The notes: generated by a model not told the origin, from the sequence alone. Shown: positions 26,032-33,864, counted from the stretch's first letter. The stretch is 64,000 nt of DNA from CAKUFA01 sp963618735 (GCA_963618735.1 CAVEUM010000008.1:1-64000), one strand, 5' to 3'. A program made the numbers and translations.

Positions 26032-26465
26032 CGTGCATCGTCTCCCTTCGCGTAGGCTATGGCACGGGAAGCAACCCGCTCCATGAGGAGATTCAGGGTT
26101 TCCTGCTCCTCATCGGTGAAATCCTGCAATAGATACTGCCGCCATTCACCAAGCATTTGAAAGAAACGATCCTTGATGGCCAGCGCTTTTTCGGTGGGAT
26201 ACACCAAAAGAGAACGTCGGTCGTTGGGGTCAGTTTCACGGCGGATGAATCCCTGGGCCTCCAACGCGGATAACTGCCTGGTGACGCTGGATTTGTGGAC
26301 GCACAGGTGCTCTGCCAGCGCTTCCTGAGAGATGCCCGGCGTTCTGAACAGCGGCAGCAGATATTGGCTTTGACAGCCGTTGAGACCAAGGTCGGCCAGC
26401 TGACGGTCACGATACATCATGCCGCAGCGGTAGGCGACATTGATTTGCCTTGTCAAGGGAGGCAT
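26007..26465 (-). CDS. MarR-family repressor
   Basis: A 152-residue winged-helix regulator: recognition region ISQEALAEHLCVHKSSVTRQLSALE and wing RETDPNDRRSLLVYPT. It is first in an operon with two ABC exporter genes, the usual MarR arrangement for drug-inducible efflux. Its promoter contains two identical 14-bp dyads (GTTGC-N4-GCAAC), one between -35 and -10 and one at the start of transcription, strongly suggesting autorepression. A cysteine in the recognition region (HLCVHKSS) could make it redox-sensitive. Confidence 0.92.
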   Translation of the reverse strand: MPPLTRQINVAYRCGMMYRDRQLADLGLNGCQSQYLLPLFRTPGISQEALAEHLCVHKSSVTRQLSALEAQGFIRRETDPNDRRSLLVYPTEKALAIKDRFFQMLGEWRQYLLQDFTDEEQETLNLLMERVASRAIAYAKGDDARCTSSEPT

Positions 26466-26482
26466 GAACCTTCACTCCTTTC

Positions 26483-26520
26483 GTTGCACATGCAACCATT
26501 ATAAAAGTTGCGTGCGCAAC
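26483..26520. promoter_or_regulatory. Two GTTGC-N4-GCAAC operators for MarR
   Basis: GTTGCACATGCAAC (26483-26496) and GTTGCGTGCGCAAC (26507-26520) are perfect-arm dyads with centres 24 bases apart, flanking the -10 box of the MarR promoter. Location and symmetry fit a dimeric repressor. Confidence 0.8.
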
Positions 26521-26526
26521 TGTCAA
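26498..26526 (-). promoter_or_regulatory. MarR-ABC operon promoter
   Basis: TTGACA-17-TATAAT on the minus strand. One operator fills most of the spacer. Confidence 0.9.
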
Positions 26527-26563
26527 GATCAGAAAGCTATTTTGACGACTGCTGAATAAAATA

Positions 26564-26590
26564 TTGACGAATTGCAAAAAATGGTATAAT
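26564..26590 (+). promoter_or_regulatory. Promoter of the 52-residue membrane peptide gene
   Basis: TTGACG and TATAAT, with a short 15-base spacer but an extended -10 (TGGTATAAT), about 50 bases upstream of the start codon. Confidence 0.7.
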
Positions 26591-26642
26591 TATCCCGAAA
26601 TGTCACCGATTAAAACATAAATATAGGATGGAGGTCGGGCAA

Positions 26643-26801
26643 ATGGCAGTATTGAGCTTTCTCGTCCCGATTGTTGGCTGGATTTTGTGGGCTGTGAAGA
26701 AGGATTCTAACCCTGAGGATGCGAAGAAGTGCGCCAAGTGGGCATGGATTGGCTTTGGCGTAGGGTTAGCTTGCAGGCTGTTGACTTTGCTCATTCGGTA
26801 A
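26643..26801 (+). CDS. Small membrane protein (52 residues)
   Basis: A short gene: ATG at 26643, GGAGG eight bases upstream, stop at 26799-26801. The protein begins MAVLSFLVPIVGWILW, then a polar loop KKDSNPEDAKKCAKW, then a second hydrophobic helix WIGFGVGLACRLLTLLI. This two-helix hairpin with a DxxPxxAKxCxK loop matches a small-membrane-protein type common in Clostridia. It has a promoter and a terminator of its own. Function unknown. Confidence 0.8.
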   Translation: MAVLSFLVPIVGWILWAVKKDSNPEDAKKCAKWAWIGFGVGLACRLLTLLIR

Positions 26802-26820
26802 TCATTTCTATTGATAAAAC

Positions 26821-26864
26821 AAACCGCTCTGGCAGGATGGTGACAGCTGCCGGAACGGTTTTTG
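26821..26864 (+). terminator. Terminator of the small membrane protein gene
   Basis: AAACCG..GGCAG and GCTGCC..CGGTTT form an imperfect stem, followed by TTTT, 20 bases after the stop codon. Confidence 0.7.
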
Positions 26865-26914
26865 ATTTGGACGAGCTGATCGCCGTATCCCGGAGGGCTG
26901 CTTTATGCAGCACC

Positions 26915-27008
26915 AAAAAAGGGACGATGCTTCTTAAAAGGCATCGTCCCTTTTGGTTTTCGGGGAGGGCGCGGGAGGGGGCTTTTGGCACAAAAGCCGC
27001 CCTCCCGC
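26915..27008. repeat. Intergenic repeat element, copy C
   Basis: A hairpin GGGACGATGC/GCATCGTCCC (26921-26950), then TTTTGGTTTTCGGGG and the core palindrome GGGAGGG-GCTTTTG/CAAAAGC-CCCTCCC (26973-27006). It sits 3' of gpmI. On the minus strand the hairpin is followed by TTTTTT, so it would terminate gpmI transcription. The core is almost identical to copy A. Confidence 0.8.
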
Positions 27009-27045
27009 AAATCCTAAAACGCTTTCCCTCTCGCATAAATATTGC

Positions 27046-28623
27046 TTACTTCAGCATGGACTCTTCCCAGCAGTCGAAGGGCTTGAGCTCCAGCAGCTCG
27101 GCCACGGTGGCGGCCACATTGGCCAGACCGAAGTGACCATCTTCCTTCAGCTCATGACGCTCGTCCTTGTCGTACACGATGAAGGGAACGGGGTTCAGGC
27201 TGTGAGCGGTACGCACGGCCACAACACCCTTCTTGTTCTTCTCCAGCATCTGGTCGGCATTGCCATGGTCAGCGGTCACAATCAGGATAGCGCCGCACTC
27301 GTCGCAGACCTTCTTCACGCGGGCAAGGCACAGGTCAACAGACTCCACAGCGATTTCGGTGGCCAGCAGGCTGCCGGTGTGGCCCACCATGTCGCCATTG
27401 GGATAGTTGCAGCGGATGAAGCCGTACTTGCCGCTCTGGATGGCTTCGATGAGCAGGTCGGTCACTTCCATGGCCTTCATCCAGGGGCATTCGTCGAAGG
27501 AACGCACGTCAGAGGGAACCTCGGCGTAATCTTCCAGCTCTTCAGAGAACTTCTCGGAGCGGTTGCCGTTCCAGAAATAGGTCACATGGCCGTACTTCTG
27601 GGTCTCGGAAACAGCGTACTCCTTGATGCCGTTCTGCACCAGCAGCTCGGTCAGGGTGTTGCGGATTTCCGGAGGATTCACCAGGAAAGCCTTGGGGATG
27701 CACAGGTCGCCGTCATACTGCAGCATACCGGCATACTTCACCTGAGGCACCACGCCGCGGTCGAAATGGTTGAAGGATTCGTCGCCGTCGAATGCCATGG
27801 ACAGCTCCAGGGCACGGTCGCCGCGGAAGTTGAAGAGGATGACGCTGTCGCCGTCCTTGATCTTGCCAACGGGCTCGCCGTCCTTGGCAATGACGAAAGC
27901 GGGCAGATCCTGGTCGATGACGCCGGTTTCTGCACGATAGGTCTCAACAGCTTCCTTGGCGCTGGCAAACTGACGGCCTTCGCCATGAACATGGGTATCC
28001 CAGCCGCGCTTGACCATTTCCCAGTTGGCCTGGTAACGGTCCATGGTGATCTGCATACGGCCGCCGCCGGAAGCAATCTTGCCGTCGAAGGTGGCATCGT
28101 TCAGCTCAGCCAGCACGTCTTCCAGCTGCTGAACATATTCCAGGGCGGAGGTGGCGGGCACGTCACGGCCGTCCAGCAGGATGTGGCAGCGCACGGAGGC
28201 AATGCCTTCCTTCTTGGCTTCCTTCAGCATGGCAACGAGGTGGCTGATATTGGAGTGCACATTGCCATCGGACAAAAGGCCAATGAAGTGCAGCGTGGAC
28301 TTCTTTTCCTTGCAGTTGGAGGCCAGATCCTTCCATGCAGCGGACTCGTAGATCTTGCCGCTGAGGATGGATTCGTTCACCAGCTTGGCGCCCTGAGAAT
28401 AGATCTGGCCGCAGCCGAGAGCGTTGTGGCCAACCTCGCTGTTGCCCATGTCGTCATCGGTAGGCAGACCAACGGCGGTGCCGTGAGCCTTGATGGTCAG
28501 GTGGGGAGCGGTGGCTTTGAAATCATCCAAAGTAGGCGTCGTAGCCTGCAGAACCATATTGCCGAGGGTTTCCGGCGTTTCACCCACGCCGTCCATTACA
28601 ACCAGAACAACGGGTTTCTTCAT
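27046..28623 (-). CDS. gpmI: 2,3-bisphosphoglycerate-independent phosphoglycerate mutase
   Basis: A 525-residue glycolytic enzyme interconverting 3- and 2-phosphoglycerate. Metal ligands and the phosphoserine are visible: VVMDGVG, GNSEVGHNALG (active Ser), LLDGRDVPATSA, NGDMVGHTG and TADHGNADQM. It is a single-gene unit, not part of a gap-pgk-tpi cluster here. The start at 28623 has AGGAGG; a longer frame to 28755 runs into the tRNA spacer and is rejected. Confidence 0.97.
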   Translation of the reverse strand: MKKPVVLVVMDGVGETPETLGNMVLQATTPTLDDFKATAPHLTIKAHGTAVGLPTDDDMGNSEVGHNALGCGQIYSQGAKLVNESILSGKIYESAAWKDLASNCKEKKSTLHFIGLLSDGNVHSNISHLVAMLKEAKKEGIASVRCHILLDGRDVPATSALEYVQQLEDVLAELNDATFDGKIASGGGRMQITMDRYQANWEMVKRGWDTHVHGEGRQFASAKEAVETYRAETGVIDQDLPAFVIAKDGEPVGKIKDGDSVILFNFRGDRALELSMAFDGDESFNHFDRGVVPQVKYAGMLQYDGDLCIPKAFLVNPPEIRNTLTELLVQNGIKEYAVSETQKYGHVTYFWNGNRSEKFSEELEDYAEVPSDVRSFDECPWMKAMEVTDLLIEAIQSGKYGFIRCNYPNGDMVGHTGSLLATEIAVESVDLCLARVKKVCDECGAILIVTADHGNADQMLEKNKKGVVAVRTAHSLNPVPFIVYDKDERHELKEDGHFGLANVAATVAELLELKPFDCWEESMLK

Positions 28624-28782
28624 ATTATAATCCTCCTGTCTGTGGGGAAGCGCATTGCCTGCGCATCCATACCATAGCATAGACCATTCCGGGCAGATTG
28701 TCAACTGAGAAACAAGCGGGGAAATAGATTTGTGGCAAAAGAAAAATCCCTGCACCTGATGCGGTACAAGGATCTTTCAATG

Positions 28783-28871
28783 CGGAGAAGCCGGGATTTG
28801 AACCCGGGCTGCGCTTATCGCACACTACTCCCTTAGCAGGGGAGCCCCTTCGGCCTCTTGGGTACTTCTCC
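28783..28871 (-). tRNA. tRNA-Ser (GCU)
   Basis: An 89-base class II tRNA: acceptor GGAGAAG/CTTCTCC, discriminator G, anticodon loop CTGCTAA giving GCU, long variable arm, and T loop TTCAAAT. CCA is not encoded. Confidence 0.95.
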
Positions 28872-28894
28872 ATGTCAAGCAAGTATAAAAATGG

Positions 28895-28980
28895 CGGAGA
28901 GAGAGGGATTCGAACCCCCGGTGCCTTTCGACATCACTGGTTTTCAAGACCAGCGCCATCAACCGCTCGGCCATCTCTCC
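28895..28980 (-). tRNA. tRNA-Ser (UGA)
   Basis: An 86-base class II tRNA: acceptor GGAGAGA, anticodon stem CTGGT/ACCAG with loop CTTGAAA giving UGA, variable arm, T loop TTCGAAT, discriminator G. CCA is not encoded. It is 23 bases upstream of the other tRNA-Ser and likely in the same transcript. Confidence 0.95.
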
Positions 28981-28999
28981 AGATAGAACCAGCTTTGGT

Positions 29000-29028
29000 A
29001 TTGTAGCACGATTTCCCGAATTCGTCAA
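29000..29028 (-). promoter_or_regulatory. Promoter of the tRNA-Ser pair
   Basis: TTGACG-17-TACAAT on the minus strand, about 20 bases upstream of the tRNA-Ser(UGA) 5' end. Confidence 0.85.
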
Positions 29029-29088
29029 GATGGGATTTTCAAAAAGAAAACCAGCCGCGGCGGGAGGATGGTAACTTCCATGCGAATC

Positions 29089-29097
29089 TGCTATAAT
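29089..29097 (+). promoter_or_regulatory. Extended -10 promoter of the alkylation-repair operon
   Basis: TGCTATAAT is a consensus extended -10 box, 37 bases upstream of the AlkA-like start. No good -35 is seen. Confidence 0.6.
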
Positions 29098-29133
29098 GAA
29101 GAACGGGCAAAATCAGTGAAGGAGGCGCGTCCT

Positions 29134-29778
29134 ATGAACTTTGCCTATGGGGAAGAGGAGGTATCCTACCTGCGGCAGAAGGACAGGAAGCTCGGCGAGG
29201 TCATTGACCGCATCGGGCATATTGACCGCGCGGTGGATACAGACCTGTTTGCGTCAGTGATTCACCACATCATTGGACAGCAAATTTCCACCAAAGCGCA
29301 AGCCACCATCTGGCAGAGAATGCAGGATGCGCTGGGTGATGTGAGCGCCGAAACGATTCTGGCAGCAGATTCGGCCATGCTTCAATCCCTGGGCATGACC
29401 TTCCGCAAGGTGGCGTACATGAAGGACTTCGCCGAAAAGGTGCATAGCGGCGCGTTTGACCTGCACGCGGTGGAAAGCATGCCCGATGCAGACGCAATTC
29501 GGGCATTGAGCAGCCTGAAGGGCATCGGCGTGTGGACAGCGGAAATGATTCTGCTGTTTTGTCTGCAAAGGCCGGATGTATTCAGCTACGATGACCTTGC
29601 CATTCAGCGGGGATTGCGCATGGTCTACCATCATCGAAAGATCGATCGCAAGCTGTTTGAAAAGTACCGCCGACGTTTTTCGCCCTGCGGGAGCGTGGCA
29701 AGCCTGTACCTGTGGGCAGTATCCGGCGGTGCAATTCCTGAAATGAAGGACTGCGCACCGCAAAAGAAAGGGGTTTGA
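29134..29778 (+). CDS. AlkA-like 3-methyladenine DNA glycosylase (HhH-GPD)
   Basis: A 214-residue HhH-GPD glycosylase: helix-hairpin-helix LSSLKGIGVWTAEMILLF followed by the catalytic Asp region FSYDDLAIQRGLRM. It removes alkylated bases, starting base excision repair. It lacks the N-terminal beta domain of E. coli AlkA, as is usual for the shorter Firmicutes forms. The ATG at 29134 follows GGAGG. Followed four bases later by ogt, so two alkylation-repair routes are co-expressed. Confidence 0.92.
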   Translation: MNFAYGEEEVSYLRQKDRKLGEVIDRIGHIDRAVDTDLFASVIHHIIGQQISTKAQATIWQRMQDALGDVSAETILAADSAMLQSLGMTFRKVAYMKDFAEKVHSGAFDLHAVESMPDADAIRALSSLKGIGVWTAEMILLFCLQRPDVFSYDDLAIQRGLRMVYHHRKIDRKLFEKYRRRFSPCGSVASLYLWAVSGGAIPEMKDCAPQKKGV

Positions 29779-29782
29779 TCCG

Positions 29783-30325
29783 ATGATTTCCATTCAACAT
29801 TACGCATCGCCGCTCGGTGACATCCTGATGGCGGCGGATGAAATCGGCCTGACGGGACTGTGGTTTGATGGCAGCAAATTCTTCGCGGACAATGTGCCTG
29901 CGGAGCGATGTGAGCAGGATACCCCTATCCTTGCAGAAGGCAGACGCTGGCTGGATGCGTACTTTGTCGGCAAGGTGCCGGACTTCCTGCCGCCGCTGCA
30001 TCCGGTGGGAACCCCCTTCCGCATGGCTGTGTGGGAGATTCTTTTGCAAATCCCTTATGGAAAGACCGTGACCTACGGCGAGATTGCCCGAAAAATGGCG
30101 CAAAAGCAAGGCGTCGCGAACATGTCCGCCCAGGCGGTAGGCGGCGCAGTGGGGCACAATGAAATTTCCATCATCATCCCTTGCCATCGGGTGGTGGGCA
30201 CGGATGGCAACTTGACCGGCTACGGCGGAGGCATGGAAAACAAAGTAAAACTCCTTGCGCTGGAAGGAAACGATATGAGCCGCTTTGTGGTTCCAAGAAA
30301 AGGAAACCATGGGGCTGCCCGATAA
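29783..30325 (+). CDS. ogt: Methylated-DNA-protein-cysteine methyltransferase
   Basis: A 180-residue suicide repair protein that takes the alkyl group from O6-alkylguanine. The active-site motif is IIIPCHRVVG, preceded by the DNA-binding helix region (MSAQAVGGAVGHN) and followed by GYGGGMENK. There is no fused Ada regulatory domain. It is in an operon with the AlkA-like glycosylase. Confidence 0.95.
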   Translation: MISIQHYASPLGDILMAADEIGLTGLWFDGSKFFADNVPAERCEQDTPILAEGRRWLDAYFVGKVPDFLPPLHPVGTPFRMAVWEILLQIPYGKTVTYGEIARKMAQKQGVANMSAQAVGGAVGHNEISIIIPCHRVVGTDGNLTGYGGGMENKVKLLALEGNDMSRFVVPRKGNHGAAR

Positions 30326-30372
30326 TCATCAGGTTTTGAAAAGCGCTGGACACACTTTCCTGCATCTGCCCC

Positions 30373-30402
30373 TTGCGTATTCTCTCGTGATTGTGGCATA
30401 AT
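30373..30402 (+). promoter_or_regulatory. Possible promoter of the M28 peptidase-trmO operon
   Basis: TTGCGT-18-CATAAT, about 55 bases upstream of the peptidase start. Both boxes deviate from consensus. Confidence 0.4.
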
Positions 30403-30458
30403 AAATTCTATCGGAAACATCCGATTTGATTCGCAATGTATATTGCAGGAGGAACAGC

Positions 30459-31388
30459 ATGTCTGTTTTCAATGAGATTGATGAGAAATTTCCTGTGCGT
30501 CACAGCCGCGCACAGAAGGACGAATTTCTTTCCTGGGCTGTGAAGAAGGCGGGTGCCATGGGTTACGGCGCCCATACAGAGACCATCGGCAAGAAAAATG
30601 TCAGCCGCAACCTGATTGTCGGCACACCGTCCGAGGCAGAGGTGGTGTATACCGCCCATTATGATACGCCCTCCAACAAGGTGTTCCCCAGTCTGATTTT
30701 TCCGAAAAATCTGCCTCTGGCCTGGCTGTACACCATCGGTGTCTCCCTGGTGCTTCTGCTGATTTCCTTTGGCGCGGCGGCACTTGCGGCACAGCTTCCT
30801 GTGAAGCGTCTGGTGGTTCTTATGACGTTCCTGTGCGTGTACGTGGCGCTGCTGCTTCTGTCCACCTACGGCCCTGCCAACAAGCATAACCGCAATGACA
30901 ACACGGCAGGCCTGGCGGCTCTGATGGAAATGATGGATCAAATCCCGGAAGAATCGCGTCATCGTGTAGCGTTCATCCTGTTTGATAACAAGGAACATGG
31001 CTGCGGCGGCTCAAAGGATTATGCCAAGCAGCATGTGCAGGCGGCCTATACCCAGCTGACGGTGAACTTTGATAACATCGGTGTGGGGGAGAATTTCTTC
31101 ACGGTGGCATCGCCTCTGGCGCAGAAGACGGAATTCTATGAGCGGCTGAAGACGGAATTTCAGGGCGATGACGGTTTTTTAGTGCAGCACCTTGGCAGCC
31201 GCGGACGGATGCTCCGCTCGGATGATCATACCTTCAAGCTGGGCATCGGCGTCATGGCCTGCAAGCGGAAGAAAGGCATTGGTTACTACATTCCCAGCCT
31301 GCATACCCGCCACGATACGCAGGCAGATGAAAAGAACATCGCCTTCCTGGCCAAACATATGGCGAAACTGTGGCAGGTGGACGCATGA
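30459..31388 (+). CDS. M28-family zinc peptidase with internal membrane helices
   Basis: A 309-residue protein of the M28 aminopeptidase fold. Metal-site segments: YTAHYDTP (His-Asp), NRNDNTAG (bridging Asp), DNKEHGCGG (Glu region) and LHTRHDT (His). The usual catalytic EE pair reads KEH here, a deviation that may alter activity. Two membrane helices (about 85-135) are inserted after the first metal motif, so the domain is membrane-tethered. Start at 30459 with AGGAGG. The stop overlaps the trmO start (ATGA). Confidence 0.8.
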   Translation: MSVFNEIDEKFPVRHSRAQKDEFLSWAVKKAGAMGYGAHTETIGKKNVSRNLIVGTPSEAEVVYTAHYDTPSNKVFPSLIFPKNLPLAWLYTIGVSLVLLLISFGAAALAAQLPVKRLVVLMTFLCVYVALLLLSTYGPANKHNRNDNTAGLAALMEMMDQIPEESRHRVAFILFDNKEHGCGGSKDYAKQHVQAAYTQLTVNFDNIGVGENFFTVASPLAQKTEFYERLKTEFQGDDGFLVQHLGSRGRMLRSDDHTFKLGIGVMACKRKKGIGYYIPSLHTRHDTQADEKNIAFLAKHMAKLWQVDA

Positions 31389-32077
31389 TGGAAACGATGA
31401 CCATGCAGGTCATTGCCCGCATCCGCAATGATTTTCCAACGAAGTTCGGCCTGCCCAGGCAAAGCGGACTGGCGAAGGATCTGCAATCGATGATTGTGTT
31501 TGAGCCGGAATACCGCGTGGCAGAGGCTTTGCGCGGCATGGAAGGCTTCAGCCACTTGTGGCTGGTGTGGGCGTTCCACATGGCGCAGCGGGAAAAATGG
31601 TCACCGACGGTGCGCCCGCCTCGCCTTGGCGGTAATACCCGCATGGGCGTGTTCGCAACGCGCTCGCCCTATCGACCGAATCCGATCGGGTTGACGTGCG
31701 TGGAGCTCAAGGAAATTCGCGTCACCGAGCATGACGGTACGGTGCTGATTGTTTCCGGTGCGGACATGATGGACGGGACGCCAATCCTGGATATCAAGCC
31801 CTATCTGCCTTACGCGGATAGCTACCCGAACGCAGTCGGCGGTTTTGCACAGGAAAAAAGCGGCTATCGTCTGAAGGTAAACAGCGCGGACGGTTTGCTG
31901 GCTGCCATCCCATTCGAAAAGCGTCCTGCTCTGCTGGAAGCGCTGTCGCAGGATCCGCGCCCAGCCTATCAGCATGACCCTGACCGCGTGTACGGTTTTC
32001 AGTACGGTTCATGGGAAATAAAATTTTCTGTGGCGGATGACACATTGACCGTGCTGGATGTGCAGCCTCGGGATTGA
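31385..32077 (+). CDS. trmO: TrmO-family (TsaA/UPF0066) tRNA methyltransferase
   Basis: A 230-residue protein with the family signature GVFATRSPYRPNPIGLT and later DGTPILDIKPYLPYAD. E. coli TrmO methylates N6-threonylcarbamoyladenosine at position 37 of some tRNAs, using SAM. The C-terminal part is of ordinary length. It starts within the peptidase stop codon and ends inside the promoter for the downstream tRNA-Arg. Confidence 0.88.
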   Translation: MMETMTMQVIARIRNDFPTKFGLPRQSGLAKDLQSMIVFEPEYRVAEALRGMEGFSHLWLVWAFHMAQREKWSPTVRPPRLGGNTRMGVFATRSPYRPNPIGLTCVELKEIRVTEHDGTVLIVSGADMMDGTPILDIKPYLPYADSYPNAVGGFAQEKSGYRLKVNSADGLLAAIPFEKRPALLEALSQDPRPAYQHDPDRVYGFQYGSWEIKFSVADDTLTVLDVQPRD

Positions 32078-32102
32078 CATTTTGTCAACCTCGTGATAAA
32101 AT
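32074..32102 (+). promoter_or_regulatory. Promoter of tRNA-Arg
   Basis: TTGACA-17-TAAAAT, with the -35 overlapping the trmO stop codon. Confidence 0.8.
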
Positions 32103-32117
32103 AGAAAAGCTGTACGA

Positions 32118-32191
32118 GCGCCTGTAGCTCAGTTGGATAGAGCGTCAGACTCCGACTCTGAAGGTCACAGGTTCGACTCCTGCCAGGCGTA
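32118..32191 (+). tRNA. tRNA-Arg (CCG)
   Basis: A 74-base tRNA: acceptor GCGCCTG/CAGGCGT (first pair G-U), D arm GCTC/GAGC, anticodon stem TCAGA/TCTGA with loop CTCCGAC giving CCG, and T loop TTCGACT. CCA is not encoded. Confidence 0.93.
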
Positions 32192-32195
32192 CACG

Positions 32196-32235
32196 AAAAA
32201 ATCCCCCGAATCGCAATGGTTTGGGGGATTTTTTT
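32196..32235. terminator. Bidirectional terminator after tRNA-Arg
   Basis: AATCCCCC and GGGGGATT form the stem, with A-run and T-run on either side. It serves tRNA-Arg and the converging DUF2798-like gene. Confidence 0.9.
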
Positions 32236-32250
32236 GCTTGTTCGGATTGC

Positions 32251-32715
32251 TTATTCCGCCTTGACACGGAACGCGGTGCGAAAAATTTTTCTTGCAAGAG
32301 GGCCAACCAACAGCAGCTGCACAGGCAGTGCCATGATGAAATTCTTGCAGTAGCAGGTCAGATAGTCGGGGATGAAGTTGGCCGTGAAGCCGTAGCCGTG
32401 CCACACACCCAGGATGCTGGCCAGTGCCACCTGGCACACCACGGTGAACACCTGGATGGAAAGAATGATGGCAATGGGACGGTCGCCGGGCTTGACAACC
32501 TTGAAGGCAAAGTGCTTGGCAATTGGGCTGGAAATGAAGTAGGCACACAGGAAGATGATGACGAACTCCAGCCACATGTCCTTCAGGGCAATGAGAAACG
32601 TGGAGTTGGTGAAGGAACCCATGGCCATGGCGGTGTTGTACACGGTCATGATGTAGACCATCATCCAGGCGGTAATGGCGGTGAAGAAAAGAGATTGGGG
32701 CTTGGTCTTGGGCAT
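32251..32715 (-). CDS. DUF2798-like four-helix membrane protein
   Basis: A 154-residue integral membrane protein with four predicted helices, apparently two similar helical pairs (FFTAITAWMMVYIMTVYN and later IAIILSIQVFTVVCQVAL), as in DUF2798-type proteins. Function unknown. The start at 32715 follows AAGGAGG. The leader contains a stable hairpin 20-60 bases upstream, and the gene stands alone. Confidence 0.7.
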   Translation of the reverse strand: MPKTKPQSLFFTAITAWMMVYIMTVYNTAMAMGSFTNSTFLIALKDMWLEFVIIFLCAYFISSPIAKHFAFKVVKPGDRPIAIILSIQVFTVVCQVALASILGVWHGYGFTANFIPDYLTCYCKNFIMALPVQLLLVGPLARKIFRTAFRVKAE

Positions 32716-32737
32716 GAAAAAATCCTCCTTGACAAAT

Positions 32738-32778
32738 AAAATGCCACTTCGCCGTCTGACAGTAGCGAAGTGACATTT
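32738..32778 (-). promoter_or_regulatory. Leader hairpin upstream of the DUF2798-like gene
   Basis: AAATGtCACTTCGC and GCGAAGTGgCATTT pair, followed on the minus strand by TATTTG, ending just before the ribosome site. It could be an attenuator or RNA-stability element. The rest of 32779-33213 holds no convincing gene; a weak plus-strand promoter is given separately. Confidence 0.45.
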
Positions 32779-33150
32779 AATGTCGTTTTCTATGATGCGG
32801 CCTGGCGGACGCATATCTAACGCGTAAATTCTACCATTCAATGGAGTGAAACGCAAGCGAAAAGAAGATTTTCGGCAGATGGACGAGGCAAAAGGCTTTG
32901 TGTATGCGCCAATGTGCACAAAACCATGGGAACATGAAATGACAATAAATTTTCGCAACAGCGGCGGCTATTTCCCCAACTGGCAGGATGTGCACGGTTT
33001 GCAGACCATTGCACAGACACAGCCGTATATTTCTGCGGGTTTGGGCGCATCGGAAAATGCACTCACTCGCTTCCTGTGCCCAACGGAAATCAATGAAATC
33101 ATGCTCCGCAAAAAACGATCTTCTCCCGCAATTTTCGATAGAATCCAGCC

Positions 33151-33179
33151 TTGCAATCCTTCATGAAAAGATGTATGCT
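33151..33179 (+). promoter_or_regulatory. Possible promoter of the SGNH hydrolase gene
   Basis: TTGCAA-17-TATGCT, 35 bases upstream of the chosen start codon. Moderate match only. Confidence 0.4.
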
Positions 33180-33213
33180 GATCTTATTGACTGTGAGAAA
33201 GGATGCATCGTTC

Positions 33214-33864
33214 ATGAAGGATATTTTGTGTTATGGCGATTCTAACACCTGGGGATTTATGCCCGGCAGCGGCAAACGGTATGATGAACAGACCCGTTGG
33301 ACGGGCGTGATGCAGCAGGAGCTTGGTGCGGAGTGGCGCGTGCATGAGGAAGGACTCAATGCCCGCAACAGTGTATTTGATTCGCCCTACAAGCCTTTCC
33401 TGAATGGCCTGACCACCCTGCCGTCTGCCCTCATCAGCCAGAAACCTCTGGATGTGCTGGTGATTTCTTTGGGAACCAACGACTTGAAAACGCACACGGC
33501 CAAGCAGTCTGCCATGGGTGTGGCGCAGCTGGTGCGGGAAACGCTGATCCTCAGCGCGGATGCTCCTATTGGCTATGACATCTTCAAGGACAAGCGGCGG
33601 ATCATTGTTGTTTCGCCCATTCAGGTGTGGGAGGGGATTGAAACCCTGGGCACGGACAGCGATCTTACCAACGCTCATCAGGAATCAACCCTGTTCCCGC
33701 AGGCATTCCGCAAAGCTTTGGCAGATTTTCCTGTGATGCTCATTGATGCACAGCAGTTTGCTGTACCTTCCCATAAGGACGGCGTGCATATGGAGGCAGA
33801 AAGCCATCATGCTCTGGGCGTGGCCGTGGCAGAGGCCGTGCGTGCCATCATGGCGGAAGCGTAA
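33214..33864 (+). CDS. SGNH/GDSL hydrolase (esterase)
   Basis: A 216-residue cytoplasmic SGNH hydrolase: block I CYGDSNTWG (catalytic Ser), block III LGTND, and block V DGVHMEAESHH (catalytic Asp-His). It resembles arylesterase/lipase-type family members that deacetylate sugars or hydrolyse small esters. It is 15 bases upstream of the ribokinase gene, which suggests a carbohydrate-related ester substrate. Start at 33214 has AAAGGA at about ten bases. Confidence 0.88.
   Translation: MKDILCYGDSNTWGFMPGSGKRYDEQTRWTGVMQQELGAEWRVHEEGLNARNSVFDSPYKPFLNGLTTLPSALISQKPLDVLVISLGTNDLKTHTAKQSAMGVAQLVRETLILSADAPIGYDIFKDKRRIIVVSPIQVWEGIETLGTDSDLTNAHQESTLFPQAFRKALADFPVMLIDAQQFAVPSHKDGVHMEAESHHALGVAVAEAVRAIMAEA

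Noticed and set aside
26729..27136. Short frames over the repeat copies with similar peptides (CGRAAFVPKAPSRA-like)
   Set aside because: The similarity comes from the intergenic repeat DNA itself. The frames lack ribosome sites and the hairpins and palindromes explain the conservation.
32846..33166. A 106-codon plus-strand frame in the spacer upstream of the SGNH hydrolase
   Set aside because: It starts with GTG without a ribosome site, has no recognisable motif, low-quality composition (mixed Arg/Lys start, Pro/Ser end) and overlaps the promoter region of the next gene.
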